From positions 124,001-188,000 of the forward strand of contig NZ_JACVAQ010000002.1 in the NCBI RefSeq assembly GCF_014851905.1: a stretch of 64,000 nt of DNA. The letters run 5' to 3'. Made by a program: the position numbers and the translations under genes. Positions 62,387 through 64,000 of the stretch are shown here, piece after piece. The stretch comes from Pseudomonas sp. PDM14 (GTDB lineage Bacteria; Pseudomonadota; Gammaproteobacteria; Pseudomonadales; Pseudomonadaceae). A model generated the notes under the pieces. The model did no database searches. It had not been told where the DNA came from and saw only the letters and a program-made list of their open reading frames with translations. Position 1 is the stretch's first letter. Every line of letters starts with the position of its first letter.

Positions 62387-62911
62387 TCAGATATCCAGCG
62401 CGTGGTTGCAGTGCAGCAGGGACTGGGTCAGATATTTGCGCACCATGCGCTCGGAAATGCCCTGCTGCTGAGCAATTTCGGCCTGGCTGCAGCCATCGAG
62501 GAAGTAGGCGAGGAAGACCTGATGGGCCTTCTCGCTCAGGCCGTCGAGGACGAAAGCGATCTGCTCCAGCGCTTCGAGCGTGGTGAGGATCTGCTCCGGC
62601 GACTGGAAACCGGCGGCGGACAGCGCATCGGCGGTCAGCGCCAGTTCACGCAGGTAGGCATCCTCGATCTGCTGACGGCGCCCGCGGTCGATGAGCAGGC
62701 GGCGGGCGGTGGTGGTCAGGTAGGCGCGTGGCTCACGCATGCCGGCCAGCGCATCACGCGAGGCGAGGATGCGCATGAAGGTGTCCTGCGCCAGATCCGC
62801 GGCGTTGTGCGAGCAGCCGAGTTTTTTTCGCAGCCAGCCGAACAGCCAGCCGTGGTGGTCGCTGTACAGGTCATGGATGGCTTGCTGGAACGGCGGCGCG
62901 TCTGCGGACAT
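62387..62911 (-). CDS. FecI-family ECF sigma factor
   Basis: A 174-residue extracytoplasmic-function sigma factor. Region 2 is DLAQDTFMRILASRDA, with FGWLRKKLGCSHNA before it, and region 4 is LDGCSQAEIAQQQGISERMVRKYLTQ, a helix-turn-helix for -35 recognition. It would direct transcription of the STN-containing receptor gene two genes downstream. ATG at 62911 is used; a TTG seven codons upstream is possible but has no ribosome site. A Fur-box-like sequence lies about 40 bp upstream. Confidence 0.95.
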   Translation of the reverse strand: MSADAPPFQQAIHDLYSDHHGWLFGWLRKKLGCSHNAADLAQDTFMRILASRDALAGMREPRAYLTTTARRLLIDRGRRQQIEDAYLRELALTADALSAAGFQSPEQILTTLEALEQIAFVLDGLSEKAHQVFLAYFLDGCSQAEIAQQQGISERMVRKYLTQSLLHCNHALDI

Positions 62912-62948
62912 GGCGACTGCATCGGTCAGCAAGGGGGTGCTGACTGTA

Positions 62949-62967
62949 GATAAGAATTATTCGCAGA
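62949..62967 (-). promoter_or_regulatory. Fur-box-like site before the ECF sigma gene
   Basis: GATAAGAATTATTCGCAGA on the plus strand (minus strand GCGAATAATTCTTATC) contains two adjacent NATWAT-type hexamers in the AT-rich promoter region. It is a partial match to the 19-bp Fur consensus and suits iron repression of the sigma-FecR pair. Confidence 0.5.
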
Positions 62968-63057
62968 TTAACCAAAGTGCCGCGGCAGACGCAAGCGGGC
63001 GGGTTGAACCTTGGCTGGCGGCCAGGCCCTAACAGGAAATACCTGCGGAGGTCCGTC

Positions 63058-63282
63058 ATGCCTGCATCCAGCGTAATGAGCCTGCCCGACTGGCTGTTCT
63101 ACGGCGTGCCGGCGGCGATCTACCTGCTGCTCACGCTGTGGGCGCTGTTCAACGTATTCGGCAGCGCCAGCCGGCCAGGGCAGAAGGTGCTGTGGACGGC
63201 ACTGCTGGTGTTGTTTCCGCTGCTCGGCCTGTTCAACTGGCTGTGGATCGGCCCGCGCCGCGTCATCGCCAGTTCTCACTGA
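63058..63282 (+). CDS. Small membrane protein with PLDc_N-type (cardiolipin synthase N-terminal-like) domain
   Basis: A 74-residue protein with two membrane helices (about 14-34 and 45-63). The segment QKVLWTALLVLFPLLGLFNWL resembles the PLDc_N domain: a basic residue, a Trp, then a Pro-x-x-Gly in the second helix. Such stand-alone proteins are common and of unknown function; in cardiolipin synthases the domain anchors the enzyme. GGAGG lies 8 bases before the ATG. It is divergent from the ECF sigma gene and convergent with the catalase-like gene. Confidence 0.8.
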   Translation: MPASSVMSLPDWLFYGVPAAIYLLLTLWALFNVFGSASRPGQKVLWTALLVLFPLLGLFNWLWIGPRRVIASSH

Positions 63283-63287
63283 ACCCG

Positions 63288-64000
63288 CTAGTTGCTGCCC
63301 TGGGGCACGCCGTTGCGCTGGTGCCGGTAGACGCTGACCGCCTCGTACACCGCCTTGCGCAGGCGGTTTATACCGCCGATGGGGCGGTGCGCGGGCAGGG
63401 CATGCCAGGGGTTGAAGGACAGGTTGTCGCAGAACAGGTTCTGCTCACGGCTATCGAAATCCTGTGCCGGCACCTTGATGCTGGCGACCGTCTCGAATGG
63501 CGCGATCTCCTCGTTCCACTCCACGCTGGTGTCCTCGATGGGCATGTAGTAGTCCGGGTTCTGCCGCTGCACCTGCAGGGCGAAGCAGGCCGGCGTGCGA
63601 TCCAGCGACAGCTGCTGGTACAACGCACTGCGCAGGAAGTTCGGCAACGCCTGGTTCTGCTGCGGCAGCTCGTAGGGCGGGCAGCTCTGCGGGTCGGGGA
63701 TCACCCGGTACTTGATGTTGTGCCGGCCGAACTTGAACGGCGCCACCGAGCTGTAGGTGGTGGCCACCGGGCTTTCCGGCGCCGGAGCGAGGGTCCTCAG
63801 CGCCGTCACCAGATGGCGGATTTCCCAGCGCCGCGGGTCCCAGCTGGGGAAGAAGGCCAGGACCTTCTGCCCGCTGGCCTGGGCGGCGAAGTTCTGCTTG
63901 TACTCGGCGACATCACGAACGAAGAACACCGGGTGGTTGAACATGACGAAGTCCTGGTCACCCGCGCCGGTCGGTGTGCTGAGCAGTTTGTCGCCGGGCA
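63288..64000 (-). CDS. Catalase-like haem protein (y4iL type), 5' end outside the window
   Basis: Partial coding region: the frame stays open to the right edge of the window, so the N-terminus (including the usual catalytic His) lies beyond 64000. At least 236 residues are visible. They include DFVMFNHPVFFVRD, FAAQASGQKVLAFFP, and near the C-terminus NLFCDNLSFNPWHALPAHRP followed by GGINRLRKAVYE, matching the C-terminal core of catalase-related proteins of the y4iL-like group. These may be fatty-acid peroxidases or lyases rather than true catalases. The Met at 63942-63944 should not be taken as the start. Confidence 0.85.
   Translation of the reverse strand, partial: PGDKLLSTPTGAGDQDFVMFNHPVFFVRDVAEYKQNFAAQASGQKVLAFFPSWDPRRWEIRHLVTALRTLAPAPESPVATTYSSVAPFKFGRHNIKYRVIPDPQSCPPYELPQQNQALPNFLRSALYQQLSLDRTPACFALQVQRQNPDYYMPIEDTSVEWNEEIAPFETVASIKVPAQDFDSREQNLFCDNLSFNPWHALPAHRPIGGINRLRKAVYEAVSVYRHQRNGVPQGSN

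Overview
The window is a GC-rich bacterial chromosome segment that reads as Pseudomonas (fabA-fabB, folE-prmB-aroC-mtn, MHYT and HD-GYP signalling genes, FecI/FecR/TonB signalling, sigma-54 promoters, typical Pseudomonas intergenic palindromes). The species cannot be fixed from this alone; the gene order recalls P. aeruginosa in several blocks (from memory, not searched). No tRNA, rRNA, CRISPR array, prophage or insertion sequence was found. Nearly every long gap is explained by promoters, RNA leaders, terminators or short palindromic repeats.

Layout. 1-4.8 kb: small lipoprotein, two overlapping PaaI-type thioesterases, a membrane protein and htpG. 5.0-9.7 kb: a two-gene phosphorelay (MHYT-PAS-HK-REC-Hpt kinase plus REC-HD-GYP phosphodiesterase). 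9.9-17.8 kb: dienelactone-hydrolase-like enzyme, pirin, OsmC protein, two chemoreceptors, a solute-binding protein, a secreted amidohydrolase and a DUF3859 protein. 17.9-19.6 kb: fabA-fabB. 19.8-24.8 kb: a leftward operon of TonB-dependent receptor, periplasmic binding protein and hybrid sensor kinase. 24.9-28.6 kb: gpsA, a DUF4389 protein, sixA and an acyl-CoA ligase behind a perfect operator-like palindrome.

28.7-37.9 kb is the most informative region: leftward nitrate assimilation genes (nitrate transporter; PP2C/Ser-Thr kinase fusion; NirB-N-terminal-like flavoprotein; nitrate reductase; cobA; and a cytochrome c just upstream of the transporter promoter region). Both the transporter and the reductase operon have the same control architecture, readable in the DNA: a near-consensus sigma-54 promoter, then a leader with hairpins carrying six-base loops with A at position 1 and G at position 4, the second of which overlaps the 5' arm of an intrinsic terminator. 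This is the signature of NasR/NasT (ANTAR) antitermination. A third inverted repeat sharing the AAAGGCG core lies before the kinase gene. The flavoprotein lacks the siroheme half of NirB and no nirD is present, so nitrite reduction must be encoded elsewhere.

38.0-48.7 kb: thioesterase, ZIP transporter, pyrF, NADP-dependent oxidoreductase, SDR, bile-acid/sodium symporter family protein, BenE and LysE transporters, a MarR regulator divergent from an aminotransferase-GST pair, and small proteins. 48.8-58.6 kb: folE, Smr protein, isochorismatase-like hydrolase, prmB, aroC, and methionine salvage genes mtnB-mtnD-mtnC with a translationally coupled MFS transporter. 58.7-62.9 kb: iron-type cell-surface signalling (sigma factor, FecR-like anti-sigma, STN-containing TonB receptor) with a Fur-box-like site. 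The window ends inside a catalase-like gene.
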